Assembly (NCBI GenBank): GCA_946885915.1
Contig: CAMPHF010000005.1
Coordinates: 1 to 64,000, forward strand
DNA length: 64,000 bases
Direction of reading: 5' to 3'
Source of the DNA: an uncultured Idiomarina sp.
Lineage (GTDB): Bacteria; Pseudomonadota; Gammaproteobacteria; Enterobacterales; Alteromonadaceae
Positions 37,463-47,912 of the stretch are shown piece after piece. Position 1 is the stretch's first letter, and the number at the start of each line of letters is the position of its first letter. Below the pieces are notes generated by a model. It was not told the origin of the DNA, ran no database searches, and saw only the letters and a program-made list of their open reading frames with translations. The position numbers and the translations under genes are program-made.

Positions 37463-39337
37463 ATGATGCGATTGGCTCGACTGGCACTGTTCGTGACTAC
37501 ATCTTTGGCGCTGTCCGCAACGGCTTTTGCCCAGGAAGCGACGGTCGAAGAAATTTCCACTCAAATTAACGATTTGCAGCTGCAGTACGAGAATTTCTCG
37601 ACCAATGTTGCCACGTTAGAGAGTGACTTCGAAAATTTACAAACGCAGTTGCGAGACTTGCGTGCACGCAGCGCTGAGCTTGAGCGCGCGCGTATGACTG
37701 CGCTTGAAGAAATGAATAATCGGTATAGTCAATTAATTGATGACCCGAATACTGACATTTCGACAGCGCAACAGGCTTATCAACAAGCGGTTATGGCCCA
37801 CCAACGCAACAAAGAAGATATCAAGAATCAGCTGCAATTGGTTGAAGCGAAGCAGAGTGAAATTGAAGAAGTTCGCCTAAGCCGTCATAGCTTGATTAAT
37901 GAAATTGAATTGTTGAAAGAGCAACGTACTGTGGCGCGTGTTGATCGCGTCCAAGACGAGTTTAATAAACGTGGCACTATTGAGGTGAGCCAATCAATAG
38001 TATGTGACCGTGATGAAACCCTCGCGCAGTGTGAGAACCGCGGTAAATTACTCGCGAAGCAAAAAGCGTCTAAGCAATATATTGAGCAGTTATTTACCGA
38101 TTTATCAGAAAGCGAGTTAGCGCGTCAGAATCAAGAGAAAGCGGCACCAAACGTCCAAATCCTTGGTTCAAAAACGGTCAGCAATGGCTTTAGTGGCCAA
38201 GGTAACTTCGGCGTTAAACTAGCCGTAGAGTTGCGTGGTCAGTTACAAGAAAATCAAGCCTGTAGTTTGTTAGGTATCGACTTGCGCTATTGTGCTGGCG
38301 AGGAAGCTGGCTTGGGAAAGGATTCACCGGCCGGTAACGTTGCCACTGCCTATGATGAATCAGCGATGTATCGTTTAACCTTGCGGTCAAACGTGTACGA
38401 CGATGATGTGGTCATCGACGGAGTGAGCTATGGCTCAACCCCGCTGGAAGTGATGTTACCTGCCGGAGAGCACGACGTTGAAATCACCAAGTATGGGTTT
38501 GAAACCTATGCGCGACGTTTAGCTCTGACTGAGTCAACCACTCTGCGTGCCGAGCTCGATCGTACTGCATTCGCATTTCGTCAAGGCGAGAAAATTCAAG
38601 ACGTATTGTTCCGCGATGTGCGCGGCCCAGAATTAGTCGTGATTCCTGCGGGTAGTTTTAAAATGGGTGACTTAACCGGAAACGGGTTACCTAATGAAAA
38701 GCCGGCGGGCACTCAGACTATTGATAGCTCATTCGGGATCTCGGAAAGTGAAGTGACCGTGGCGATGTTCCGAGCCTTTATCGACGACACCGCTTATGTA
38801 ACGGATGCGGAGAAAGGTAATGGCTGTTCAGCTTATGACGCTGGTACGCCACGTCGCAACCCACAGTTGAACTGGCGTTCGCCAGGTTTTGAACAAGCGG
38901 ATACTCACCCAGTGGTGTGCGTGAGCTACAACGATGCCAAAGCCTTTACCGACTGGTTAACGGATCGCAGCGGCTCACGTTACAGCTTACCCACTGAAAA
39001 GCAGTGGGAATATGCAGCGCGTGCCAGTACTGAATCAGATTTCTGGTGGGGTAATACTGTAGGTGTCGGGAAAGCAAATTGCCAAAACTGCGGCAGCGTA
39101 TACTCAGCCACCGGCACTGCACCAGTAGCAACTTTTAAGCGCAATCCATGGGGATTGTTTGATACCGTAGGGAATGTGTGGGAATGGACGCAAACTGCTG
39201 AGACCGGACAATCTGTCGTCCGCGGTGGTGCGTGGAATTTTGCCCCAAGTCTTGCGCGTGTCTCTACTCGAATGGAACTACCGCGCGATTTTCGCTCGAA
39301 TTATATTGGCATTCGAGTCGTTCGCGCGCAGCGCTAA
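37463..39337 (+). CDS. secreted coiled-coil / PEGA / SUMF1-fold protein
   Basis: A 624-residue exported protein. The signal peptide ends at AFA (about residue 23). Long coiled coil covers about 25-165. A PEGA-like domain (about 310-370, with VVIDGVSYGSTPLEVMLPAGEHDVEI) is followed by a formylglycine-generating-enzyme/SUMF1 fold (about 390-624, VVIPAGSFKMGD, LPTEKQWEYAARA, GNVWEWT, VRGGAWN). The two active-site cysteines of true sulfatase-modifying enzymes are missing from the C-terminal part, so it probably binds or scaffolds and does not oxidise cysteine. It follows the MSHA operon on the same strand and precedes mreB. Role unknown; an envelope or pilus-linked function is a guess. Confidence 0.8.
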   Translation: MMRLARLALFVTTSLALSATAFAQEATVEEISTQINDLQLQYENFSTNVATLESDFENLQTQLRDLRARSAELERARMTALEEMNNRYSQLIDDPNTDISTAQQAYQQAVMAHQRNKEDIKNQLQLVEAKQSEIEEVRLSRHSLINEIELLKEQRTVARVDRVQDEFNKRGTIEVSQSIVCDRDETLAQCENRGKLLAKQKASKQYIEQLFTDLSESELARQNQEKAAPNVQILGSKTVSNGFSGQGNFGVKLAVELRGQLQENQACSLLGIDLRYCAGEEAGLGKDSPAGNVATAYDESAMYRLTLRSNVYDDDVVIDGVSYGSTPLEVMLPAGEHDVEITKYGFETYARRLALTESTTLRAELDRTAFAFRQGEKIQDVLFRDVRGPELVVIPAGSFKMGDLTGNGLPNEKPAGTQTIDSSFGISESEVTVAMFRAFIDDTAYVTDAEKGNGCSAYDAGTPRRNPQLNWRSPGFEQADTHPVVCVSYNDAKAFTDWLTDRSGSRYSLPTEKQWEYAARASTESDFWWGNTVGVGKANCQNCGSVYSATGTAPVATFKRNPWGLFDTVGNVWEWTQTAETGQSVVRGGAWNFAPSLARVSTRMELPRDFRSNYIGIRVVRAQR

Positions 39338-39449
39338 GCTCGCGCCAACGGTTTTTACGTTAATACCTGTAAAGACTGTGCATAATACCTTGCTGCGCGC
39401 CCGCGCAGCTTGGTAAAGTTGCAGGCGTACAATAAGAACGAATTCATGA

Positions 39450-40508
<1,059 letters not shown>

Positions 40509-40516
40509 GAGAGCCG

Positions 40517-41434
40517 ATGAAGGCGCTCTTTGAACGCGGTCCCTCGCTACGAACACGCTTTTTTCTAGCGTTTTTGGCAGCGCTTACCTTGATGTTTTTC
40601 GACCACCGGCTGAATACCATGCAGCCGGTGCGTTCGTTTTTAAGCTCCCTTGTTAGTCCCGTTCAATATTTGGCTATTTTGCCAGAGCAGTTGCTTGATG
40701 CTGCGGCTGAAGCTTTTAAAACACGCGATACCTTAACCCAAGAAAATGCGCTGTTGCGTGAGGAAATCCTGCTGTTGCAGGGCCGCCAGCAACAGTTCCA
40801 ATTTCTGAAGAATGAAAATGATCGTCTGCGTGAGCTACTCGGCTCTGAAGTGCGGCAAGAGAGCCGACGGATGGTGGCCGAAGTGATTGCAGTGGCGTCA
40901 GACCCATTTAGTCAACAGTTGGTGATTAACAAAGGCACGTTGAACGGCGTCTTTATGGGCCAGCCCGTTATCGATAGCCGCGGCGTAGTAGGGCAAATCA
41001 TGTCGGTGGGCACCACCACCTCGCGTATTTTATTGATATCCGACCAAAGCCATGCGATTCCGCTGCGGGCAGAGCGCAATGATATTCGAGTGTTGGCGCA
41101 AGGTGTCGGCGACTTAACTCGGTTGCAGTTAATGTACATTCCCCATAGTACCGAATTGCGTGAAGGTGACGTGTTGGTTACCTCTGGGTTAGGAGGGGTA
41201 TTCCCAGAAGGCTATCCGGTGGCGCAAATTACCTCCATCGTACGCGATGAATCGCTGCCTTTTGCCGATGTTCAGGCGCAGCCATTCGCCTTGCTTGATC
41301 GGGTGCGTTCGGTCTTATTGTTATGGCCGGAAGACAGCACCGAGGTGCCAATTTATGAGGCGCAAGCGCCAGCTGCCGAAATACCAGATGCGGCGCAACC
41401 AGCCGCCGAGGAGCCAACCGATGCGAGCAATTAG
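40517..41434 (+). CDS. mreC: rod-shape-determining protein MreC
   Basis: A 305-residue bitopic protein with one N-terminal membrane helix (about 12-28), a coiled coil (about 70-110, with LLREEILLLQGRQQQFQFL) and the periplasmic beta-barrel domain with GVVGQIMSVG. It links the MreB filament to periplasmic peptidoglycan synthases. A Pro/Ala/Glu-rich tail ends the protein. Its last 14 bases overlap mreD. Confidence 0.95.
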   Translation: MKALFERGPSLRTRFFLAFLAALTLMFFDHRLNTMQPVRSFLSSLVSPVQYLAILPEQLLDAAAEAFKTRDTLTQENALLREEILLLQGRQQQFQFLKNENDRLRELLGSEVRQESRRMVAEVIAVASDPFSQQLVINKGTLNGVFMGQPVIDSRGVVGQIMSVGTTTSRILLISDQSHAIPLRAERNDIRVLAQGVGDLTRLQLMYIPHSTELREGDVLVTSGLGGVFPEGYPVAQITSIVRDESLPFADVQAQPFALLDRVRSVLLLWPEDSTEVPIYEAQAPAAEIPDAAQPAAEEPTDASN

Positions 41435-41906
41435 GTCGGGGTTTGGTGCGCTATTTGTCAGCTACTTAATCGCGCTGGTTCTCATGGTGATGCCGATGCC
41501 AGGCGCGCTTGATGCGTACCGCCCGGATTGGCTAAGTTTGGTGTTGTTGTACTGGCTCATCGCACTGCCACACCGCGTGAGTATGGGTACCTTGTTAGTG
41601 CTCGGCCTATGTACCGATATTCTATTGGGCTCAACCTTTGGTGTGCATGCGGTTGGTTTGCTGGTAATGGGATACATTGCGGCGCGTAATTTTCAGCGGA
41701 TTAGAAACTTTTCCATGTTGCAGCAAATGGTGGTGATTGGCGTGCTGATTGCCATCAAGCGTTTGGTTGTATTCCAAATTGAGCAAGTGTTAAACGACGC
41801 TGAGTTCGTACCACAGTACTTATGGCCGGTATTTACCTCGGCCATTATGTGGTTATGGTTATTTCATTTATTGCGCAAAGTGCGGCGTAATTTCAGGATA
41901 GTGTAG
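41421..41906 (+). CDS. mreD: rod-shape-determining protein MreD
   Basis: A 161-residue polytopic inner-membrane protein with about five hydrophobic helices, the MreD component of the elongasome. I chose the ATG at 41421, inside the end of mreC, giving MRAIRSGFGALFVSYLIALVL and a length equal to E. coli MreD (162). The longer reading frame upstream is the out-of-phase 3' end of mreC. Confidence 0.93.
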   Translation: MRAIRSGFGALFVSYLIALVLMVMPMPGALDAYRPDWLSLVLLYWLIALPHRVSMGTLLVLGLCTDILLGSTFGVHAVGLLVMGYIAARNFQRIRNFSMLQQMVVIGVLIAIKRLVVFQIEQVLNDAEFVPQYLWPVFTSAIMWLWLFHLLRKVRRNFRIV

Positions 41907-41915
41907 TTCGCGTTT

Positions 41916-42503
41916 ATGAGTCAGTTATTACTAGCTTCAGCTTCGCCACGCCGCGCCCAGCTACTCAAACAGCTGGGCTTTCAGTTTATTCAGCGGGCGA
42001 CGGATATTGCAGAAGTTCGCCAGCCAAACGAATCGGCAACCGCTTATGTACAACGGCTTGCACGCGAGAAAGCGCAGGCCGGTTGGGCGCAACTGGGAAC
42101 TCCCTGGGTGGCTTTAGGGTCGGATACGTTAATCGCCCATGCGAATGAAGTGATGGAGAAGCCAGCAGACGAGGACGAGTGTGTGCGGATGTTACAGGCG
42201 CTCAGCGATACTCAGCATGAAGTGCACACGGCGATAGCTGTTACCGATGGCTCACGCACGCTTACTGAGTTAGTGACGAGCCGGGTAACCTTTCGCAAGG
42301 TCACGGAAGCTGAGTGTCGAGCCTATTGGCGCAGTGGTGAGCCGCAAGATAAGGCCGGCGCATACGCCATTCAGGGCATGGGTGGACGGTTTGTTAGTGA
42401 GCTACAGGGTAGTTGTTCTGCGGTGGTAGGTTTACCCTTATGTGAAACCGAGCAATTGCTGGCGCAATTTGGTTGTTACAGTGGGTTTGGGAGTCGTACA
42501 TGA
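41916..42503 (+). CDS. maf: Maf nucleotide pyrophosphatase (YhdE type)
   Basis: A 195-residue Maf protein that hydrolyses dTTP/UTP and modified nucleotides to monophosphates. The signature ASASPRRAQLL (about 6-16), the GSDTL catalytic Asp segment and the YAIQG segment are present. It is in the mreBCD-maf-rng order, as in E. coli (yhdE). Its TGA stop overlaps the rng ATG. Confidence 0.94.
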   Translation: MSQLLLASASPRRAQLLKQLGFQFIQRATDIAEVRQPNESATAYVQRLAREKAQAGWAQLGTPWVALGSDTLIAHANEVMEKPADEDECVRMLQALSDTQHEVHTAIAVTDGSRTLTELVTSRVTFRKVTEAECRAYWRSGEPQDKAGAYAIQGMGGRFVSELQGSCSAVVGLPLCETEQLLAQFGCYSGFGSRT

Positions 42504-43969
42504 GTGCAGAAATCTTAATGAACATCACGCCAACGGAAGCGCGTGTTGCACTCATTGAAAATGGCATTTTGCAAGAAATCCACATTGAACGCCAAGCCAA
42601 GCGTGGCTTGGTGGGCAACATATATGTGGGTAAGGTGTCGCGGGTGCTGCCCGGCATGCAAGCTGCCTTTGTCGACATTGGGCTTGATAAAGCCGCGTTT
42701 TTACATGCCTCTGATATTGTCACCCATATTGAAGAAGTTGAAGAACTAGATCACAGTCGTAGCACGCCGAAAGATATCTCAGAGCTTGTGCGCGCTGGCC
42801 AACATATTTTAGTGCAGGTGGTGAAAGATCCGCTGGGCACCAAAGGCGCGCGGCTCACCACCGATATTACGATTCCGTCGCGGCATTTGGTGTTTATGCC
42901 GCAATCCCCGCATGTGGGCGTATCGCAGCGGATCGAATCAGAGAGTGAACGCGAACGCCTAAAGCAAGCCGTTGTGCCCTATTGTTCAGAAGCCGGTGGC
43001 TTTATTGTGCGGACCGCCGCCGAAGGTGCGGTTGAGGCCGAGCTAGAGCGTGATGCAGCCTTCTTGCAGCGGTTATGGGAAACCTTACAAAAGCGCCGCA
43101 AACAGTTACGTAAAATTGGCATGGTCTATGAAGATTTGAATTTACCCTGTCGGGTGTTGCGTGACTTTGTCGGTGAGCCAATCGAGCGGATCCGGGTTGA
43201 TTCGAAGGTTACCTTCGATATGCTGCGCGAATTTACCGAGGCATTCGTACCCGAGCTTACCAACATTGTTGAGTATTATGTGGGTGAGCGTCCCATCTTT
43301 GACTTGTTTGATGTTGAAAACGAGGTGCAACGAGCGCTTGATCGTAAAGTGGAGCTGAAATCTGGCGGATACTTAATTATCGATCAAACCGAAGCTATGA
43401 CCACTATAGATATCAACACGGGAGCCTTCGTTGGCCACCGCAATCTCGAAGATACCATTTTCAATACCAATATTGAGGCGACTCAAGCCATTGCACGGCA
43501 ATTACGGTTAAGGAATCTGGGCGGTATTATCATTATCGATTTTATCGACATGCAAGATACCGATCATCGGCGGCGCGTATTGCAGAGTTTAGAAATGGCG
43601 TTGGCTAAAGATCGGGCAAAAACCGGTCATAATGGCTTTACCCAACTTGGCTTAGTCGAAATGACCCGTAAGCGCACCCGGGAAAGCCTCGAACATGTGT
43701 TGTGTTCCACCTGTCCGGTATGCCAAGGACGCGGCAGCATGAAAACGGTGGAAACCGTGTGTTACGAAGTGATGCGGGAAATTGTGCGGGTGAATCGTGC
43801 TTATGCCGCAGACCAGTTTGTAGTGTACGCCTCAGCCGCCGTTGCCGACACCTTGCTCAATGAAGAATCTCATTCGCTGGCTGAATTAGAGGTATTTATT
43901 GGTAAGCAAGTGAAGATTAAAACTGAACCGCTCTATCACCAAGAGCAGTTCGACGTGGTGATGATGTAA
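42500..43969 (+). CDS. rng: ribonuclease G
   Basis: A 489-residue endoribonuclease of the RNase E/G family, the same length as E. coli RNase G, acting on 16S rRNA 5' maturation and some mRNAs. An N-terminal S1 domain (about 35-130), catalytic aspartates in TTIDINTGAF and IIIIDFIDM, and the zinc-link CPVC (in CSTCPVCQGRG) are present. The ATG at 42500 overlaps the maf stop and gives MSAEILMNITPTEARVA, matching the family start. Confidence 0.96.
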   Translation: MSAEILMNITPTEARVALIENGILQEIHIERQAKRGLVGNIYVGKVSRVLPGMQAAFVDIGLDKAAFLHASDIVTHIEEVEELDHSRSTPKDISELVRAGQHILVQVVKDPLGTKGARLTTDITIPSRHLVFMPQSPHVGVSQRIESESERERLKQAVVPYCSEAGGFIVRTAAEGAVEAELERDAAFLQRLWETLQKRRKQLRKIGMVYEDLNLPCRVLRDFVGEPIERIRVDSKVTFDMLREFTEAFVPELTNIVEYYVGERPIFDLFDVENEVQRALDRKVELKSGGYLIIDQTEAMTTIDINTGAFVGHRNLEDTIFNTNIEATQAIARQLRLRNLGGIIIIDFIDMQDTDHRRRVLQSLEMALAKDRAKTGHNGFTQLGLVEMTRKRTRESLEHVLCSTCPVCQGRGSMKTVETVCYEVMREIVRVNRAYAADQFVVYASAAVADTLLNEESHSLAELEVFIGKQVKIKTEPLYHQEQFDVVMM

Positions 43970-43973
43970 ACTT

Positions 43974-46900
43974 ATGTGGCGCTGGCTGGGATATCTGATT
44001 GGCAAGCTCTGGCTTGCGCTTGCCGGTTTATTAGTCCTTGCGGCGCTGTTGTTGACGCTACTCCGCTACGCGCTTCCGCACATTCCAAACCTCGCTAGTC
44101 ATGCCGAAACCTGGCTTGCCATGCAATACCAAATCCGGGCTGATATAGGCGCTATCGATGCGCAATGGAGTGCCGGTGGCCTGCGCGTTATTCTTGCGGA
44201 TGTTAGTTTACCGCCAGCGGCGAATTCGCCGGTCGATTTGCGCCTTGGTCGCTTAGGTTTTCGACTGGACTTATGGCGTAGTGTGTTCAATTTAGAGTTA
44301 GTGGTTGATGATATTTTATTGACCCAGTCTGAGCTTACTTTATATCCCGACCGTTTACGTAACGATACTGCTGCTGCGAATGAACTAGACGCGGTCGGTA
44401 ATTTGTTGCTGAGCCAGCTGCAACAGTTCGATATTCGTGCAGGGGTGTTGCACATCGATAGTCTAGAACGTCCGCGGCAAACCTTACTGATTGACGATTT
44501 GCGCTGGTTGAATGAAGGTACTAACCATCGTGCTAAAGGTACTTTTAGACCCAGTGCGTTGACGCAAAATACCTTAGCAGTAGCGATTGACGCTCGGGGC
44601 GATAATTGGCGCCAGTTGGTGGGTGACATTCACTTAGTGGCCGATAACTTTGATGTGTCTAGCTGGTTAACCGAGCGCTTAGGGCAGGCGCAAATTCACT
44701 CGGCTAACCTCAATTTTTCTAGCTGGATTAGCTTCGCCGATGGCCGCTTAACCCAGAGCACTCTAGCGCTCGAACAAGCGCAATTGAGTTGGCAGGTAGC
44801 GACGCGGCGGCAACAGCTGCAAGTGGCTGATGGACTCGTACAGTTGCGACCAACCGCGGCTGGTTGGTCGTTAAGTAGTAGCGAGTTTAGACTACAATCG
44901 GCGGCGCAAAACTTTACCCTGAAACCTTGGCAAGCAACCATTTCGAGTGCCGAACAACGGGTGCAGGTAACGGATTTTCCCCTAGCGGCTTTAGTGCCTC
45001 ACTTGCCGTTAATCTTTGCTTCACAGGCGCTAACGACTGACCAACTAAAACCGCTAGACGAGCTGCTGGCATTGGCCCCGGTTGGCGAACTTGATATCAC
45101 CCTACAACGACGAGGTGATGACTGGCGCTGGTGGTTGGTCGGGCAGGACTTGGGCTGGTCGTCGAGCCCCACTGTGCCGGCTTTGAACGGGTTAGCGCTG
45201 CAAGCACAAGGTAACCTGATCCATGCCAAATGGCAGCTCAGTGGCAGCGAGCTAGCCCTGCGCAGCGATTGGTTAGACCCACTTACGGCATGGGATATTA
45301 ATCAGGTCGATTTGCGCGGTGGCTGGTTCTTAGGTAGCCAAACCCAGCGTTGGTGGATGTTACCGACCAGTACCGTCACCGTGAATGAAGCCGTGGTGCA
45401 ATTGCAGGGCCAACATTTACGCACTGAGGCAAGTGAGCCGTTGACTGAACTGAGTGTCAGCTCGCGCTTGCCGTTAGCGATGTTAACCGTGCAGCGCCTG
45501 CTGCCAGCGGTGATGGGCGAAAACCTGCAAAGTTACTTGCAGGATGCCCTGCGCGGTGGCGCATTGACCGCGGGCCAATTGCTCTGGCGTCAGCAAGGTG
45601 CGGCGCCTTGGTTACAGGTGGCTGCACGCGCCAGCGCCTTAGACTTTAAGTTCCAACCCAATTGGCCGGCACTCACGGAATTTAATGCGCTCTTATATGC
45701 CAATACCGAGCGCCTATTTATTGCAACGGTCGATTTACCTTTGCTCGCAGAAGCCGAGCCCTTAGCGCTTAACGGCAACCCTAACGGGATGGCGAGTATT
45801 GCTGGCATGCAAGTGACCAAGGCACAAGCAGAAATCACCGGTTTAAGTGGCGAGGTCTCTCCCCATTTGGATATTCAGGCGCAAGTGCAAGGTGATGCCG
45901 CGCTGGCGCAACCTCTATTTGCCGACAGCCCGCTGCGTGACAGTGTCGGCGAGGTGCTCACGACACTACAACTGAAAGGTCCTATTAGTGCCAAACTGCA
46001 ATTGAATATTCCGCTCACCGAAGCCACCAGTGACGAGATCCGAGCTGCCGGGCAAGTGGCTTTTCAGCAAACCCAATTACACATTGAACCGATTCAAACT
46101 GATGTGGTGATTGAGCGCGGCCAGTTAGCCTTTGCCAACGATAAGATAAGCGCCACGGAACTAACCGCGAGCTGGCAAGGGTTGCCGGTAACCGTGGCAT
46201 TAACTGGCGGCTCGGCAGCGCTACGCTCAACGGCGGCTGATGACTATTTAGTTGATATTAGACTAAACGCCGACTGGCAGACCGATGCGATGTATGCCGC
46301 CATTCCCGAGTTGCCCTGGCGCCCTTATTTATATGGCGCGATTAACTGGCGTAGTGAGTTACAACTGCAATTGCCACAACAGGATGACTTCCAATTTAGT
46401 TGGCAGCAGGAAATTGATTTCACCGGCTTAGAATCTAGTCTGCCGGCGCCTTTTAAGAAAGAATTTGGTGAGGCTTGGGAAGGTCGTTTGCACGTAACCG
46501 GAGGCCCGACCGCTTTACATATTGGCGTTGATTTACCGCAACGATTACTCGCGCAAATGCAGCTGAGTGGCGATGCGCAGCAGTTACAACATGGCTTTGT
46601 GCAAGTGGGGGCGGAGCAACCGCAACAAATTTTACCGAATGCGCGCCAGTTTTTTATTAATGCTGACTTGAGTAATGCTGACGTTGGGTTGTGGTACACC
46701 GTCATTGCCGATGTGCTTGATAGTCAGGCGCAAAGTTCAACGGCCGAGGAAAGTTCAGGTATGGCAAGCTTTCTGCCTGATCTCATCCAAGTGCGCAGTC
46801 CAACCCTGACATGGGCCGGACAAACGCTTACAGATACTAATATTCGAGCATTTCCAAGCCCTAGCGGTTGGCAGTTAGAATTAAGTGCCCAACAGGCTGC

Positions 46901-47912
46901 GATGGATATTGTGATCCCGCGGACCGATGCGGCCATTCAAATTGATGCCAAATTCTTGGAGTTAGCGCCGGTGGAAAGCTTGCGGCAGACCGCGGCAGCG
47001 GCGCCAGACATTAACCTTGCCTTGCTGCCAGCGATTTCTTTTCAATGTCGGCGTTGCCAGTACGGCAATTATAATCTGGGCGAAGTGGCGGCGGAGTTTG
47101 CGCCGCGCGAGAATGGTCTGGACATCAAAAATGTGACCTTACATAAAGGCGCAAATCGGTTACAGCTAGATGGTACTTGGTTGCGTCAGCCGGCGGCGGA
47201 TGGCGAGTTGAGCAGTCAAACCACGATTCAAGGCAGCATGACGAGCGAGGATTTTGGTGCCTTATTAAGTGAGTATGAGATAACTACGGTAGTGCAGGAT
47301 AGCTCGGCCTCCTTGAACTTTAATTTAAACTGGCAGGGCACGCCTTACGAGTTTAATACCGAGAGTTTGTCGGGTCGCGTTGAATGGGTGTTAGGTGAGG
47401 GCTATTTGCGTGATGTGAGCGAGGGTGGCGCGCGGCTACTGTCGATTTTAAGCATTGAAGGTTTGCTGCGAAAACTAACCTTAGATTTCCGCGATATTTT
47501 TTCCAACGGCATGTTTTACACGCGTTTTGGTGGCACCTTACAGCTCGATCAGGGCGTGGCCAGCACTAGCGATACGCGCTTGCTAGGCTCTGCCGGTGAT
47601 ATGGAAATTCAAGGCCAAACTAATTTAGTCACCGAAGCGGTGGATTATCGCTTAGTGTATGTGCCTAAGGTCACCTCAAGTTTACCCGTCATTTTAGCGT
47701 GGATGGTGAATCCACCGTCGGGCTTAGCGGCTTTGTTGATCGATAAGGTATTGCACGATGCACAGGTCATTAGCCGCTTAGAGTATCAAGTAACAGGAAC
47801 AATGGACGATCCTGAAGTGACCGAAGTCCGGCGCGATAGCCGCGAAGTTGAATTGCCGCAACCGGCAGATACCCCTAACCCGCAATCACCAGCTTCAGGA
47901 GCGCAGCCATGA
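43974..47912 (+). CDS. yhdP: YhdP, AsmA/TamB-like envelope lipid transport protein
   Basis: A 1312-residue protein with one N-terminal membrane helix (about 9-30) and a very long periplasmic part that ends in a DUF3971/AsmA-like C-terminal region (RVEWVLGEGYLRDVSEGGAR, LDFRDIFSNGMFYTRFGGTL). In E. coli, YhdP, TamB and YdbH are bridge-like proteins that carry phospholipid to the outer membrane. The C-terminus is Pro-rich. It overlaps nit by 4 bases. Together with pldA and the mla genes this window holds three outer-membrane lipid homeostasis systems. Confidence 0.92.
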   Translation: MWRWLGYLIGKLWLALAGLLVLAALLLTLLRYALPHIPNLASHAETWLAMQYQIRADIGAIDAQWSAGGLRVILADVSLPPAANSPVDLRLGRLGFRLDLWRSVFNLELVVDDILLTQSELTLYPDRLRNDTAAANELDAVGNLLLSQLQQFDIRAGVLHIDSLERPRQTLLIDDLRWLNEGTNHRAKGTFRPSALTQNTLAVAIDARGDNWRQLVGDIHLVADNFDVSSWLTERLGQAQIHSANLNFSSWISFADGRLTQSTLALEQAQLSWQVATRRQQLQVADGLVQLRPTAAGWSLSSSEFRLQSAAQNFTLKPWQATISSAEQRVQVTDFPLAALVPHLPLIFASQALTTDQLKPLDELLALAPVGELDITLQRRGDDWRWWLVGQDLGWSSSPTVPALNGLALQAQGNLIHAKWQLSGSELALRSDWLDPLTAWDINQVDLRGGWFLGSQTQRWWMLPTSTVTVNEAVVQLQGQHLRTEASEPLTELSVSSRLPLAMLTVQRLLPAVMGENLQSYLQDALRGGALTAGQLLWRQQGAAPWLQVAARASALDFKFQPNWPALTEFNALLYANTERLFIATVDLPLLAEAEPLALNGNPNGMASIAGMQVTKAQAEITGLSGEVSPHLDIQAQVQGDAALAQPLFADSPLRDSVGEVLTTLQLKGPISAKLQLNIPLTEATSDEIRAAGQVAFQQTQLHIEPIQTDVVIERGQLAFANDKISATELTASWQGLPVTVALTGGSAALRSTAADDYLVDIRLNADWQTDAMYAAIPELPWRPYLYGAINWRSELQLQLPQQDDFQFSWQQEIDFTGLESSLPAPFKKEFGEAWEGRLHVTGGPTALHIGVDLPQRLLAQMQLSGDAQQLQHGFVQVGAEQPQQILPNARQFFINADLSNADVGLWYTVIADVLDSQAQSSTAEESSGMASFLPDLIQVRSPTLTWAGQTLTDTNIRAFPSPSGWQLELSAQQAAMDIVIPRTDAAIQIDAKFLELAPVESLRQTAAAAPDINLALLPAISFQCRRCQYGNYNLGEVAAEFAPRENGLDIKNVTLHKGANRLQLDGTWLRQPAADGELSSQTTIQGSMTSEDFGALLSEYEITTVVQDSSASLNFNLNWQGTPYEFNTESLSGRVEWVLGEGYLRDVSEGGARLLSILSIEGLLRKLTLDFRDIFSNGMFYTRFGGTLQLDQGVASTSDTRLLGSAGDMEIQGQTNLVTEAVDYRLVYVPKVTSSLPVILAWMVNPPSGLAALLIDKVLHDAQVISRLEYQVTGTMDDPEVTEVRRDSREVELPQPADTPNPQSPASGAQP

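Noticed and set aside
37170..37487. Minus-strand frame (105 codons) across the mshQ to SUMF1-gene gap
   Set aside because: It overlaps both flanking genes antisense, has no ribosome site and no recognisable motif. The gap is better explained by inverted repeats and a promoter.
39392..39409. GC-rich hairpin upstream of mreB as a terminator or attenuator
   Set aside because: The stem GCTGCGC/GCGCAGC is real but has no T tract, and I see no alternative pairing or leader peptide.
44099..44629. Minus-strand frame of 176 codons inside yhdP
   Set aside because: Antisense shadow of yhdP, with no start context or protein-like composition.
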